From: Sclerodactyla briareus
Lineage: Eukaryota; Echinodermata; Holothuroidea; Dendrochirotida; Sclerodactylidae
Direction of reading: 5' to 3'
Assembly (NCBI GenBank): GCA_026419785.1
Contig: JAODTK010005896.1
Coordinates: forward strand, 339,501-403,500
Length of the DNA: 64,000 nt
This document shows positions 21,976-33,030 of this stretch, piece after piece (position 1 is the first letter of the stretch; the number at the start of each line of letters is the position of its first letter). Position numbers and translations under genes: made by a program. The notes below the pieces were generated by a model, which was given only the letters and a program-made list of their open reading frames with translations, was not told where the DNA came from and did not search any database.

Positions 21976-22188
21976 TCACACAGTCGTAAAAAGGTGGTAG
22001 CACATTTCTTTGGTGATTATTATAAAATGTACAACGGACGAGTCCGATAGTTGCATTTTGAAATAAATTATAATTAGTGCCAAGATAGCTATGAAGAAAG
22101 CAATCTGAAGGTACTTCAACTTCTGTACTTTCTCGCTTGGCCCCTGGTATGGTGTCAAAATGGCAGCCCAATTTCTCAATCCTTGCAC
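21976..22188 (-). CDS. Hypothetical 70-aa ORF with a membrane segment
   Basis: Not recognised. The frame begins MQGLRNWAAILTPYQGP, has a basic stretch EKVQKLK, and then one hydrophobic span LQIAFFIAILALIIIYFKMQ (residues ~28-47). This is the layout of a type II signal anchor. No splice signal or domain follows, and a chance AT-rich ORF is quite possible. Confidence 0.2.
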   Translation of the reverse strand: MQGLRNWAAILTPYQGPSEKVQKLKYLQIAFFIAILALIIIYFKMQLSDSSVVHFIIITKEMCYHLFTTV

Positions 22189-22189
22189 A

Positions 22190-23900
22190 TTGATGATCCC
22201 ATTTTCATCCCCAAGTGGGAGAGTGATACTGTTGTATTAGTGATTGTAAAAAATCTTGTTTGTGGCTTTCGGAGCAAATCTCAAACCGAGGTCCACTGGT
22301 GGGAACAATATTGCTGATTTGGTAAATCCACACTCCCACATACCGACCCCTAAATACTCATCAGTACAAAAAAAAAAAATAGCAATGTACATCCAGACTC
22401 ATGGTAAATGTGATAGCAAAAGCTTTGGCAATGTTAATATGCACCGTCTGATTAACATAGTCATCCAGTCACATTGCGAGAGAAAAATGTAGAAGAACGA
22501 ATAACTTTTCCTACAGAATTGATAAATAAGATTCTATATGTTTTTACCCTGTAATCTATATGCGATTATTGTATACCCGTAAGTTTATTTCACATTCAAG
22601 TGTCCTTAATACTATTCAACATACATCATGTACATGTCATTCCAATAAATATACTATAGTACACTATCTATACAGTAATATTCTTCATTGAAGAGTTGTA
22701 CTAGCTGTAAATCCGTTCCGTATAAGTTGCTGGTATGCACAATCTGTGCTTTGTTACTGGTCTGTAGCACAGTCCCCACGTGGCAGTACAAAATGTTCAA
22801 AGTTACATTCATAACCTGAAAAGAAAGTTATGAATTCACAAACATCAGCACATACTGGAAGAGGGCTATGGCTCTTCTAGGAGACTGCATCTGACGTAAT
22901 TTTCCTGCATATCTGATATGTTGTACTGATCCCCGACACTATAAAACATACGTGGGGTAGTAAGTAGGGCGTGATGTAGTCACTGCCTACAGATGCTTAG
23001 TAGCCGGTGTTTGTTTTAATATTAGGCTTTTAATTCTTTCTAACATTAACGTTGGGTGACTGCTGCCATTTAAAACCCCTAGTTGATCAATCATTCATTT
23101 GGTCGATTCCTTTTGGTTCAGGAATTTTTAGCTTAGGGCCCTTTTTATGAAATTCCACACAATTATACGCACTGCAATCTCCATTTCTTCTTCTCCGCCC
23201 ACAAAGATGATTTTGACATTTGTGTTGTGCATATATGTTGGGAAAGAGTTACTTTCCGAGTTTTCATTTCAATCATGCTGGGGCAAATTATTGTGAGATG
23301 GGCATTTTTTTAATGAGTATTGGTTGCATTTTGGGTGCATTGTCTGGCTACTGAACTCCCGTATTAAATGTGTAAGCTCCTTGTATTGTTGGATATATGT
23401 TGGGGATAACTAAGATGATTGGCGAGAATCAGCTTGGACCTTTCTGAACTGGAGGTCTGATCGATTTTAACCCTTTCAACTAAGCATATCGATGTGTTGT
23501 ATGATGTAAAATGCCAATTTTCAAAAGCTTCATTCCATAAACCATTTTTTTTTTTTTGGGGGGGGGGGAAGTGTGAAAATAATTTCCATAAAAAATTCAA
23601 AATGTTTTGTTTACAATTCGAAAAAATCCTCTTTTATCGCCCCAAAAACCTGACCCTGAACTAAAAAATTCCTGTGAATCCGTAAAATGATATGTTGACC
23701 AAAACCCTTCCGAAGGTTTTCCTTAGTATTTGCAAGTTCTATGCACCCCCTCAGACGCTCATTCTCCTATTGTTTTGGAACATGAGAAAACCTTAGCACA
23801 AAGTGGGAATTGTTCATCGAAATTCGTGGGAAACAAGCAGTGTGTTTCAATTTCTCGCTCCCCTCCCATATTCCAAGTGTCTGCTGCATTCTGCATTTGG
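22190..23900. other. No gene seen
   Basis: AT-rich sequence without coding, repeat or RNA signature, apart from a T-run and G-run at 23,546-23,568. Confidence 0.4.
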
Positions 23901-23919
23901 TTCAGCTCCCTCCTCTCTC

Positions 23920-23982
23920 GATTGGTTATATAACCTTTAGTGCCACAGAGCCACCAATTGGGCCTACAGATGTGAATTAATC
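23920..23982 (+). promoter_or_regulatory. Possible core promoter: inverted CCAAT plus TATA
   Basis: ATTGG at 23,921-23,925, the inverse of CCAAT, is followed by TTATATAA at 23,926-23,933. An ATG with a plausible first exon starts 50 bases later. The arrangement fits a TATA promoter with a short 5' UTR, but this is inference from sequence alone. Confidence 0.3.
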
Positions 23983-24024
23983 ATGTCTCCAGCGGATGAA
24001 GAAAGCTTCTCCAGATATTACAAC
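23983..24024 (+). CDS. Possible 14-codon first exon of an unknown gene
   Basis: ATG at 23,983 opens MSPADEESFSRYYN and ends exactly in phase 0 at a consensus donor (AAC|GTAAGT). The peptide is polar and protein-like, and a TATA-like element lies 50 bases upstream. I could not identify the next exon in the repeat-rich sequence downstream, so the gene is unassigned and may extend beyond recognisable sequence. A chance ATG plus GTAAGT is the alternative. Confidence 0.3.
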
Positions 24025-24109
24025 GTAAGTAGTGGGCCTTACAGCCCCCTGATTATGTATGCAATATGTAATTCGGGGCTTTTTGATTCCTTGGACGAAG
24101 ACTGAAGCC

Positions 24110-25650
24110 TTAGCTTGTTAACACGATAAACTCAACCCGGCTTGGATGGTCAAGTTCAACTTTATATGGGTTCCCCATAAGAGTACATGATCCCCGTTGT
24201 TTTGGGGTCATGTCAAAGGTCATCTAGGTCAGGAGAGTTCGAAGTTTAAAATCTGTCAAACACACGATAAGTCCAGAATGCTGGTCTGGTCAGGTTGTGA
24301 AAATCTGGTATGCAGCCTTCTTGTGAGGAGTACAGGAATCTATCGATTTTGGTGTGAAACGGGGACAAACAGATTTGGAAGAAATTGGGAAATTATGACA
24401 AAATGATAATTTAGCAAATTTTATATTTTAAAAAAAACCAAAACCGCCCCCCCCCCACTTGGATGGATCAAATTCATAATTGGTAAATGGGTTCCCAATA
24501 ATGAGATACATGATCCCTATTGTTTTGCGGTCAGGTCGGAGGTCACCTAGGTCAAAGTATGAAAATCTGGTATCAGTGGTAGCTTCGTATCAAGAGTATG
24601 GGAAACCTATTGGTTGGTTGGGATAAATGGCGGAAAGTTGTCAGATGTTGTTTGGGCCCATAATGAGCTGGTGCAATCTCCCATGCTGTACTTGTGTCAG
24701 ATATTAGGTTGTCAGAAAGTCAAGGAATCACTACGCATTTTGGCTTTCTGGTTGTCATTGTTTTGCATGCCACAGATCGCAAATTCAATAGTTGTGTGAA
24801 ATGTAACTGAGAGAAATTGGATAGTAAAACTCTCTGAGGAGTTCATAGTGTGAAAATGACTGCATGAAGAATGAGGGCCACTGAATGTACAAGTTGCAGC
24901 ATTTTTTGCATTTGCATCATTGATTTATGGAGGCAAACAAACATCGTTTTTTCACCAAAACAATCATGCTTGCACACTGATGATGAGGCTCAAATTGAAG
25001 GAAACTCTTGGCCCTTGTCAGGTATACATTTTAATTGGACAAGGAAAAGAGAATCACCGCAACAATTAGAATAATTATTCGTCAGGAATATTGTGCTAAT
25101 GTGCATATTTTGTACATAATCAGCGTTTTGGAAGTCGTCGACATTGTCGGAGTCCTACGCCGAGGTCATCAAAATTTTAGCAAGGGTCCTAATGGTGATT
25201 CTGCTCAAATCTTGAGATATTTAAGCTGATAGCTGCACTTACACATTTTTAAAATGCTTAGTAGTGAATGGGTTGAATATGAATCTGAATAGTGCTTGTA
25301 ACTGATTCGAATAGGCTTACGGAGGCACCATAGGATAGTCACTAGTGGATTCTTGACCAAAGTCAGAGGAATATATTGCAGTACAGGGTGTGTATGTATG
25401 CATGGATGTAGTTGTGTGTGTGACACCTGGTTGTAAACACGTAATCGACCCCACCTGGAAGTTTTTGATGGAGCTCAGTAATTGTATGGGTGTTCTCATG
25501 GAGGGGTCAGGTGAGGGGTCATATGCAGGTCACTATGGGTCAAAACCTTGTACAAAACACGATAAGTCAAGAAGGTTGGTCAGTTAAGTTGAAATTTGGT
25601 ATTAGCTTCCTTATAGAGATTACAGGAAAAAACCTTTGGTAAAACGAATA
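24110..25650. repeat. Dispersed repeat family A, several degenerate units
   Basis: Recurrent phrases: ACACGATAAACTCAACCCGG / ACACGATAAGTCCAGAA / ACACGATAAGTCAAGAAGG, GGGTTCCC followed by ATGATCCC and TTGTTTTG, GTCAAAGGTCATCTAGGTCA, and GAGTACAGGAA. These occur at about 24.12, 24.27, 24.46, 24.53 and 25.49-25.65 kb. The units are ~200-350 bp, tandem-like and badly decayed. No coding content. Confidence 0.65.
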
Positions 25651-25789
25651 TTAAAGTTGAAATTTTGGGTAAAGCTCCCTATGGGGGAGTAGAGGAACCT
25701 AGTGTTTCTGGTTAGCAGGGCCGCGAATTTTGGGCTAAACATAGGAAAAATTGAGAAAAGTCGACATTTTGGCCAATTTACCTTTGACT

Positions 25790-26460
25790 ATCTAAGCGGA
25801 GCGCCACCCGTCGGTTGGCACGCAGCGTACATGAAAAATTGTGGCTTTACAACCCCCCAGAATGCCCGGAAACGTAACTTGAAGTTTACATGTAACCAGG
25901 AGCTCTTGGAGGGAAGGCCTCTAAATCGCTATGTAATAAATGACAAGAGTTTCATAAAATGACATCCCATTCAACAGTGCATGACTCAAGGTCATGCGAC
26001 ACCAGTCATGCGGAACTTCTCTCAAAGAATATCGAGTTGTAAAAGAGGTGCCTTGAGCAGTGGCGAAACCCGTCAGTTTCATTCTAGGTGTACAAGACAT
26101 TGAAGGGGCCACCAATATCATCTAAGCGGAGGCCACCATCGGTTTGATCTGAGAGTAGAATTTTTGGTGTACAAAGCCACCCAGTTGGGCCGGAATTGAC
26201 CTCTTCCGGGCGTTTTGGGCTGCATGTACAACTTCAACATTGACATTTTCTGATAACATCATTTTGTGGAAAATTCTAGATCCGGCGAACAAATTGAGAC
26301 ATGTTTTTCTGACCTTGTCCTATCGCTGCCCCGCGACGTTGCCTTTGATTTTGGCCCGAATGTTATTAAGTGATCCACCAGGTGCGCACGAAGCGCGCGA
26401 TTTTTGCTGATTTCCGGGCATTTCCGAAAAAATCGGGACTCAAACCGAAATTTAGAACAA
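25790..26460. repeat. Dispersed repeat family B (GCGGAGCGCCACC ... GCGCGAAGCGCGC)
   Basis: Landmarks in order: AAGCGGAGCGCCACC, GGTTGGCACGCAGCGTAC, GGCTTTACAACCCCCCAGAA, a second GCGGAGGCCACC unit, CTTCCGGGCGTTTTGGGCTG, GGTGCGCACGAAGCGCGCG and a long G-run at 26,476-26,490. The same order appears at 59.15-59.48 kb, and shorter pieces at 30.99, 62.05 and 62.60 kb. GC-rich palindromic words and flanking G-runs suggest non-autonomous DNA transposons. Confidence 0.65.
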
Positions 26461-26769
26461 TTATAGCCTGGAGAGGGGGGGGGGGGGGGGTTCAGCTTGG
26501 GGCCCGAGAAGAGCCCAACAAGCTAAAAGGATTTCGTTATTTGATGAACCACGTTCTTCTGCCTTGCTGTTACCGTGGGAGTGAAAATGTACCATATAAT
26601 GCCAGACAGTCATACATGTTGGCTACAATTTATTTGAGAGAACTACCGCCGGAATTCCGGGTCTCTTGGTTTGTGTTTTGTTGTTTTTGTAAAACCACGA
26701 TTATAGCATAAATTGGAAGCATGCTTGATGCTTGTATGGTAAACGTTTCTGGTGTTGGGTCAATTTCAC

Positions 26770-26921
26770 CAGGGATGTAGTCTACGGTCTCGAATTATTT
26801 CTCGACGTGCTGGTCTCGGGCTCGTCTTTCGAGACCGAGACGCTATACCCTACAGTTGCAGAGACTAAAGAGAGGTGATTGGTCTCGGTCTCGGCATATC
26901 CGGTCTCGACTTACATCCCTG
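26770..26921. mobile_element. Palindromic 152-bp MITE (CAGGGATGTA ends)
   Basis: The element starts CAGGGATGTAGTCTACGG and ends with its inverse, ...TTACATCCCTG. Inside are many GGTCTCG and CGAGACC words, so that nearly the whole element can fold back. The flanking octamers AATTTCAC and GTTTTGAC match at only 5 of 8 positions, so the target duplication is doubtful. Confidence 0.7.
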
Positions 26922-26929
26922 GTTTTGAC

Positions 26930-27980
26930 CCGGTGAAAGGTTTATTGACGGAGAAAGACTCAGCATACAGATACAACCCAGCAGAAGAAGACAGGAGTGC
27001 GGAATCAGGTCGGCCAAGTTTTGAATAGCATGCCACCCGAAAGTAGTAAGACCATCTACAAAATGGAATTGCGATTTGAACCATTTTTTTAAACGGTCAG
27101 AGTGAGACGAAGCATCAGAAGCTGGTCATTACAACAAGCATGGGTAAAAATTTATGCTAATCTGGTGCAAATTAGACAAATGTTACCGTTTTTTCAAAAG
27201 TTTGCCCATCAGTAGATTAGGGATTTACAGTCTTTACAGGATGCCTTGAGTGGGCACCGATTAATGCCAAAGGGTTAATCACTTGACACTAGGCAAGTCA
27301 CAGGGAAAAAATGGATTATGATAGAATGTGTTCCCCCTGGCCGAGTACCAAATTAAATTCTTATCGGAGGCAACTACTCCAAATGTCAGTAAAAGCATTT
27401 TCTTTAGATTTTTACGAAGTCAGAATAGATTCAATTACTTTGCGACCGTCAATTGGAATTATCCATGGAACATATATCAGGGCATTGAAGCGATCCTCTC
27501 CATTGTGCTTCTTAAACGAGTTTTTGAACTTCCAAGAAGAATTTGCTCGCGCAAACCCTAGGTGGTACTGACGTTAACAGCAAAAAAGATGCATTATCTT
27601 CGTGATGCCGGAATAAATGATCGGGCATGTTCTTTCATCCTGCAATGTGGACACATTATCCTGTTTCGCTCAGCTGGGAGTGGTCCATAGTCTCTCCACA
27701 AGGCAAGCTCTTTTGACAAGCCATGAGCCATGGTGTGGGATATCTTCTCGAAGAATTCACCGATATATCAGCTGAGCAGGATCCAAATGCTCTAAAGAGG
27801 GGAGCAAAAAACATTGCTCAGCCAGCTTTCTCAGCAATAGCCATAAAAAACGCAGGGCGAAAAGCAGGAAACATTGATCGGATGGGGGGGGGGGGGGGGC
27901 TCCGGGTGCGCCCCTTCGAATCTGCGCTGATGATGACTACCTACGAGACCAAAATCAGCTGCTAACCAGAAAATAATAAA
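26930..27980. other. No gene seen; one G run
   Basis: Open frames at 27.31-27.57 kb have no recognisable domain. A G-run lies at 27,884-27,899. Short SINE- or LINE-like phrases are absent. Confidence 0.35.
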
Positions 27981-27984
27981 ATAA

Positions 27985-28335
27985 TTAATAATGTAATAAT
28001 ATACAAAGGAAAATTAGTGAGTGTGATAGAACATTAGTCATAACAAAGGACGGAACAGAGGGTTTTGAGTTTACTTGCAAACTGAGTGACTGAGGGTGGA
28101 AAAGCTGGAATCTCTCTGGTAGGCGGTTCCATTTCTCTGCCAGAGGCATTAGCAAACGACCCCGATCAACCGTAGTAAATGGACGAGGGACGGGCATGGG
28201 TGTCGAGCAGGAGACCTGAAGCTGATCGGAGTAGCACGGCTGATAATGGGAGCCTGAGTTTTGTACAGGCTGGAGGCCAGGCCCTGTAACGATTTTTTTA
28301 TACAGGGGGTGCTGAGGTTTCCTGACGAAAGACAC
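27985..28335 (-). pseudogene. LINE ORF2 C-terminal remnant
   Basis: The minus-strand frame of 116 aa contains PFTTVDRGRLLMPLAEKWNR followed by LPERFQLF and QSLSLQVN. This corresponds to the end of a non-LTR reverse transcriptase, where a basic stretch is followed by [RK]xWNxLP and then SLxxFKxxL. No RT catalytic motif is present. The match is short and by eye, so an unrelated protein fragment is possible. Confidence 0.45.
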
Positions 28336-28669
28336 TCACCCGACCCCATACAGGAAAAACTTATTTTCGTTCATTTTCATTTTTCAGATTTTGTTCTTTG
28401 AAATTTTTTATACTTTGTTTTTTAGTTGATTTATTTCATAGCGAAGAGCGTGATTCCGATTAGCCGTACAGATGCCCTGTTACCGCGAAAACGGTACTCT
28501 AATCTTGTAATTAGCAGCACGAGGCAAGGACGATTTGCAAGGGCCAAAAGCAAAATAACAGTGAACAGCCGGCCCGTACTAGCAGGTTTTGGTGTAAGGG
28601 GAAGAGGTTACCCATTTTGGACCGCCGTCAGTGAGAGCAGGCAGTGCGGGTATAAGGGAGGAAGTATGT

Positions 28670-28810
28670 GTCCTGCTCTTCCTATATCACCAGTGGCGAA
28701 GGAGGAACGAATTTTAAGTGGGGGGGGGGCTGAAGTTTGTAGCCGGACAATGGGGGAGGGGTCTAAGGGGAGGGGGGTCCCCCTCCCGTGGGAAAATTTT
28801 GCATTTTCAG
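28670..28810. mobile_element. DNA-transposon end remnant with G/C hairpin
   Basis: CACCAGTGGCGAAGGAGG is followed by AATTTTAAGTGGGGGGG, GGTCTAAGGGGAGGGG and a GGGGGGTCCCCCTCCC inverted core, then AAAATTTTGCATTTTCAG. Similar order occurs at 29,391-29,520 (GTCAGGTGCGTAGCGAAGGG ... TAAGGGGAGGGGG). CAGTGGCG-type starts are common for hAT ends; no matching terminus with a duplication was found. Confidence 0.45.
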
Positions 28811-29164
28811 ATTAGGTCGCGATGCAATTGGGTTGTGGTCTATAGCCAAACTTTACACCCATTCAATTTGGGGGGAAAAAAATCACATTTTCACGTTACG
28901 ATTTGGTGATTCCACATTTTATGTTACCAAAATGTGAAGAGAACCAAGGGCCTTGAGGTTGTTTCTAATCACACTTCTGGAATATGCAAATCTTGTTAAC
29001 AAACTGTTCCAACTTGAGATGAAATAGTGCTCTGATAGGACGTTGTCACAGTCACCCCCCGGTAAAATCTCTGGGACTCACTATACCGTAGGGGGTGCTG
29101 GTGAATACCTACAATCGCTTGATTATAAAGCCTTGATTAAGTTTAATGTTTGTGAAATTGGAGG

Positions 29165-29382
29165 AAGATCTGATTAATCACAGCAAGAGTAACTGGGAAG
29201 CGCTATACAATGCCGATTGTACTCCAAACTTCCTGCAGGTGCCCATTTAACACATGGGAATAGAGGAGCAATTGGTGAAGCAATGCCCAAGGGCACGGCG
29301 GAAAAAAGCTGACAGTTTGTGGGATTCCAAACTTAGTTCTCGCATTGGCAGTCTGGAGCTCTACTGACTGAGCTATCGGATC
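29165..29382 (-). repeat. tRNA-derived SINE
   Basis: On the minus strand an A-box TAGCTCAGTCAGTAGAGC (29,358-29,376) is followed by a B-box-like TTTGGAATCCC (29,321-29,332). Next come GCCGTGCCCTTGGGCATTGC, AATTGCTCCTCTATTCCC, AATGGGCACCTGC and TATAGCGCTT. This order (tRNA head, GCCCTTGAGCAAGGC-like box, AATGGGTACCTGC box, TATAGCGC tail) is typical of a SINE group widespread in marine invertebrates. The anticodon arm pairs poorly, so it is not a tRNA gene. Confidence 0.7.
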
Positions 29383-29384
29383 TA

Positions 29385-30840
29385 CGGGTCAGGTGCGTAG
29401 CGAAGGGTTTGATAATTGGGGGGTTACAGATAAGGTTGTGCCGACGATCTGGCAAAATGGTGACTGATAGGGGGAAGGGATCTAAGGGGAGGGGGTGTTC
29501 CATCCCTGGAAAATGGTGAATATTGAAACGTCCTCAAAATGCACTGCTGGGGCAATATTTTCAGTAAAATTTGGGAGTCAGTAATTTTCTAGACCCCGCT
29601 CACCCACGGTACGCGGCGAAACTGCTGGAACGCACGACAAATTTTGCCAGTGAAGCCAAACAAGGCCCGATTTTTACTCTGCCAGTCGTGATGTGAAAGC
29701 AGACCATTCAATACACACTGCGCGCCACTTCAGATGGTGCCCATTGATTCAACTTGGTGTCGGCCATTTAGTAATCTTCTTTCAATTATGCAAATGTGTT
29801 ACGGATATATCTACCCGAATATCGATCTCATAAAAAAGGGGGACGGGGGGGGGGTGCCCTCGATCTCTCGCCTTGTACTCTTGCTATGCCGCTCTCATGA
29901 TTCCCCGCCTAGAGCCGACGGTTTCATAGTTACGTTTGGCAATGGCTCGATGTTTTTTTTAAAGATTGAATATTTTCCTCTCTTTTCCTCCCTCCCCTCT
30001 TTCCGCTTCTTACCTCCTGTTTCTCCTTTGCCGCGACAGACCCAAATTGGCCGACGCACGGAAAATTATTGAGGGGTGTGTGTGAAACCCCCCACACCCG
30101 CTCCACTACGACCCTGTCTCCGATCCAATAAGGATTGCGAAACATCTTGAATATTTGGAATAGTGCTGAGAGGAACGTGGGGTTCATGATAATATAAAAT
30201 GTATGTATTTACTGCTACCTGTACTGATCCCAGTTTTAATGTAAGAACTGACAATTTCTGTCAACATCTCGGCAGATTGCAGACAGAAATGTATAAATAC
30301 CAAAAATCAGTAAAAAAAAAATGAACATAAGGAGCGCGTAGACCCTGTGGAGTTTGAGAGTCTTCCATCATGAAAAGACCATTATTTGAAACAATTATTA
30401 TAATAAAATTAACAATGGGTAAAGTGAACACCCCTACCCCCCCCCACACCACAAAAAATCCTATTCATTCATAACCTACAGACACCTAATCTTCCATAAA
30501 CATCTGTATAGTATGTGGATATAAGGGTCCGTCAAGCAAGGAGTGGTCAACAATATATAGCACAAATACCATAAATTTAATTGAAAAATAGGAATTAATA
30601 ATCACATAATCTATATTCTAAAATACAGTATGAAACCTTACTAACTCCTTACAGAGTTAGGCACCCCGAGGGTTAAGTTCCTTTTTCTTCTCACGGACAT
30701 TTGAATTGAATTCAAGTATAAGATCTCCATTGGCAATACCAGTTCCATTGAACGTGATGTGTGGAGGATAACATAAATTAATGCCTGAATTTATAGGCCT
30801 ACAATAATTCTAATAATTTGTGAAATTAAAAAGGGGTTTT
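29385..30840. other. No gene seen
   Basis: Contains the second copy of the G-rich transposon-end phrase (29,391-29,520) and a G-run near 29,845. The rest has no coding or repeat signature I can support. Confidence 0.35.
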
Positions 30841-30844
30841 TGCA

Positions 30845-30930
30845 TTGGGAAGTGGGGGGGCGGGAAATGATATGTCCGCCCCCCACGGATTTTAAGTGGG
30901 GGGCTGGCGCCCCCAGCCCCCCGTTCCTAG
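30845..30930. mobile_element. GC hairpin, DNA-transposon end remnant
   Basis: GTGGGGGGGCGGGAAATGAT, TGTCCGCCCCCCACGG and then GGGGGGCTGG-CGC-CCCCAGCCCCCC form two nested inverted repeats ending in CCTAGCCC. It shares TTTTAAGTGGGGGG with 28.7 kb and the ATATGTCC phrase with 6.34 kb. Confidence 0.5.
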
Positions 30931-30984
30931 CCCTTGTTATACTGGATAATAATTACTTTCACTGTCTTTAAGTTGTAATGATCG

Positions 30985-31180
30985 GGCGGCGATCGTGTGA
31001 ACATTACGGGGACAATATGAGGGTAGCACCATCTGAGGGGGGAGAGCCACCATGGGTTGGGCGCGTAGCGAACAAGGGGAATTTGCAGTGTAGCTTTACA
31101 GACCCCAACAAGTTGCAGGATACGGCACTTCTGGGGGTCATAAGGAGTAAGCATGCCAACAACCCTACAAGCATGAATTC
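30985..31180. repeat. Family B copy
   Basis: GAGCCACCATGGGTTGGGCG, CGTAGCGAACAAGGGGAA, GCTTTACAGACCCC, AAGTTGCAGGATACGGCACT. The same order as the family B block at 25.8 kb. Confidence 0.55.
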
Positions 31181-31507
31181 CCGGAATTTTTATTAAAAAA
31201 CATGCTTGAAGGAACTGATCAATCTTTATTCCGTACAATTCGGAATTCGGGCCACCGTCGGATTGTTGACGCGTAGGGTTACAAAGAATTGTTTTGTTTT
31301 GACAGATCCCCCACCCCCTCCTTCAGAGGAAGGAAAACCGAACCGCATTCCCGGACCGTAGATGGCTGTAAAGCACTGTCCCTAGACCTGGCACTAATTC
31401 AGAATTCATATTTCTAGACACGTTCTATCTGAGGGGGAATACTGGCCAACGTCACGGTTGGAACAAGCGGTCAGAGAACTCGGTGGTGCAGGCGTGAAAA
31501 AAACAGA

Positions 31508-31645
31508 ATTAATCATGATTGGCTGTGAGATGAAATCTGACTGCGTTGGAACTTTTCGCGTTGTGGATGTTCACGATAGCTTCCGGTAGAGTGTTCCAAT
31601 CTCTGAAACGTTCTAGGGAAGAAGAAAAACTTGTAGCAGTCTTAT
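31508..31645 (-). pseudogene. LINE ORF2 C-terminal remnant
   Basis: The minus strand reads CYKFFFFPRTF and, after one frame step, RDWNTLPEAIV, then NIHNAKSSNAVRFHL and a stop. Y-x-F-FFPRTxxxWNxLPxxIV is the standard ending of Jockey/CR1-type reverse-transcriptase ORFs. Only this tail remains. Confidence 0.7.
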
Positions 31646-31699
31646 TCGTCGGCTAGTGTTGAACGAAGCTCTAGGGGGTGTGTGTTGGTGTGCCGATGA

Positions 31700-32455
31700 G
31701 AGGGCGATAACAGGTGATCGGTGATTGGCAAGAAATGGGAATAGTGAAAAGGAGGTCGAACCCATTGATGCACCTTATACGACAAAATAGGAGTGAATGC
31801 CCTGAACGAGCATGGACACTGAGTTTGCCAAACGCGCGGTTGCCAATCACCAATACCAATACTACCTGTCAGATATACTTGGCAATCGGCTACGGGGGAC
31901 TCAGCTACGAGTGTGCAGTCGAGTCATAGGCAGAATCTAGCCGCTCCTCCGTTGCAACAGATTGTGTTAGATTAACAAGCTGGCTTACTTTAATCTAATT
32001 TGTAGCAGTATGTTAGCGGTCCCCACACAATCCGCCGCCGCATCATTCAATGTATCGGCCACCGGTGACGCCCACATCAAGGTCTTCATAGCCGTGAAGT
32101 TCTACTCTGACCGCCCCCTTCGTGAGCCCGGCAATGATGGAGATGCCATTCATAAAGCAATTCAAGCAAGAGTCTGTGATTGTCCGCCGAGTCGGCAGAC
32201 GATTGGGTTACAGATCATTCCAAGAAGATACTAGTCAGGGTAACCCCAATCGGAGTGGCTTTTAGTCTCTGGCAGAAGGAACCTGTCGCGTATAGCCACA
32301 AATCTTGGCATTCCTAGCCATGGGTATAAGAGCATACCCAAAACTTTTCAGACAGTGAAGCTAATTGCCATTTATTTTGCCAGCTACTAGCGTTGTTAAG
32401 ATCCCTCTTGGAGGGTTAGTGATCATATTGTTTGAATTTCTCTGTGCCAACCACA
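31700..32455. other. No recognised gene between repeat units
   Basis: A 74-aa frame at 32,010-32,234 (+) is unusually C/G-balanced, but I recognise no domain and no splice context. Confidence 0.25.
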
Positions 32456-33030
32456 CAGTCATCGGACAAATAATCTAAGTTTTAAATTGAAGGAACTGAT
32501 CGATGTGGTATTCCGTACAATTGGGCACGCCGCACCATCTGGGACGCGTAGGGTACAAAGGGAATTTTTCGTTTATAGACCGCTCAGATTGCAGGAAACG
32601 GCCAGTCCCGCACTGTATGAAGTGAGAACGTCTCTAAAATTGGCAATAATGTTCAGAAATTTGTTTTCAAGACACGTTCTGAAGGAACTAACTGAGTTGT
32701 TTAATCCTTACAATTTGGGCCAGGAATCAGTTGTCTCCTATAGGTACAAAGAAATTTTGAGCCTTACTGACTCCCCCAGATTGCCGGAAACGGTGTGTTC
32801 CATGTTTCCCATGCAGTAAGCAACATCCCAAATTGCACCATTAAATTTCTGAAATGGATATTCAATGACACATCTTGGAGGAACTGATCTACGTTTTATT
32901 CATTACAATTCGCGTCACCCTCAGTTGACGGTTACCGTACAGGAAAATAGTCTTACAGACCACCCCCCCCCCCCCCCCTGGATTGCAGGGAGCGGCACTT
33001 CCCGCGAACTATGGCAGTATGCAAATCACG

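Larger units (their letters stand above)
31195..33030. repeat. ~190-bp units around GAAGGAACTGATC, interrupted
   Basis: Four related units begin near 31,205, 32,488, 32,683 and 32,874. Each begins GAAGGAACTGATC or a variant, then TTATTCCGTACAATT-like text, GCCACC/GTCACC, GCGTAGGGTACAAAG, ACAGACC, then GATTGCAGG or GGAAACGG. The last three are head-to-tail at ~190 bp spacing. The first is separated from them by ~1.1 kb of other sequence that includes a LINE tail. The internal phrases tie these units to family B. Confidence 0.6.

Noticed and set aside
29315-29382. Functional tRNA gene on the minus strand
   Set aside because: A- and B-boxes are present but the anticodon stem does not pair and SINE boxes follow directly.
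32010-32234. 74-aa plus-strand gene
   Set aside because: No domain and no conserved neighbour; lies between repeat units.
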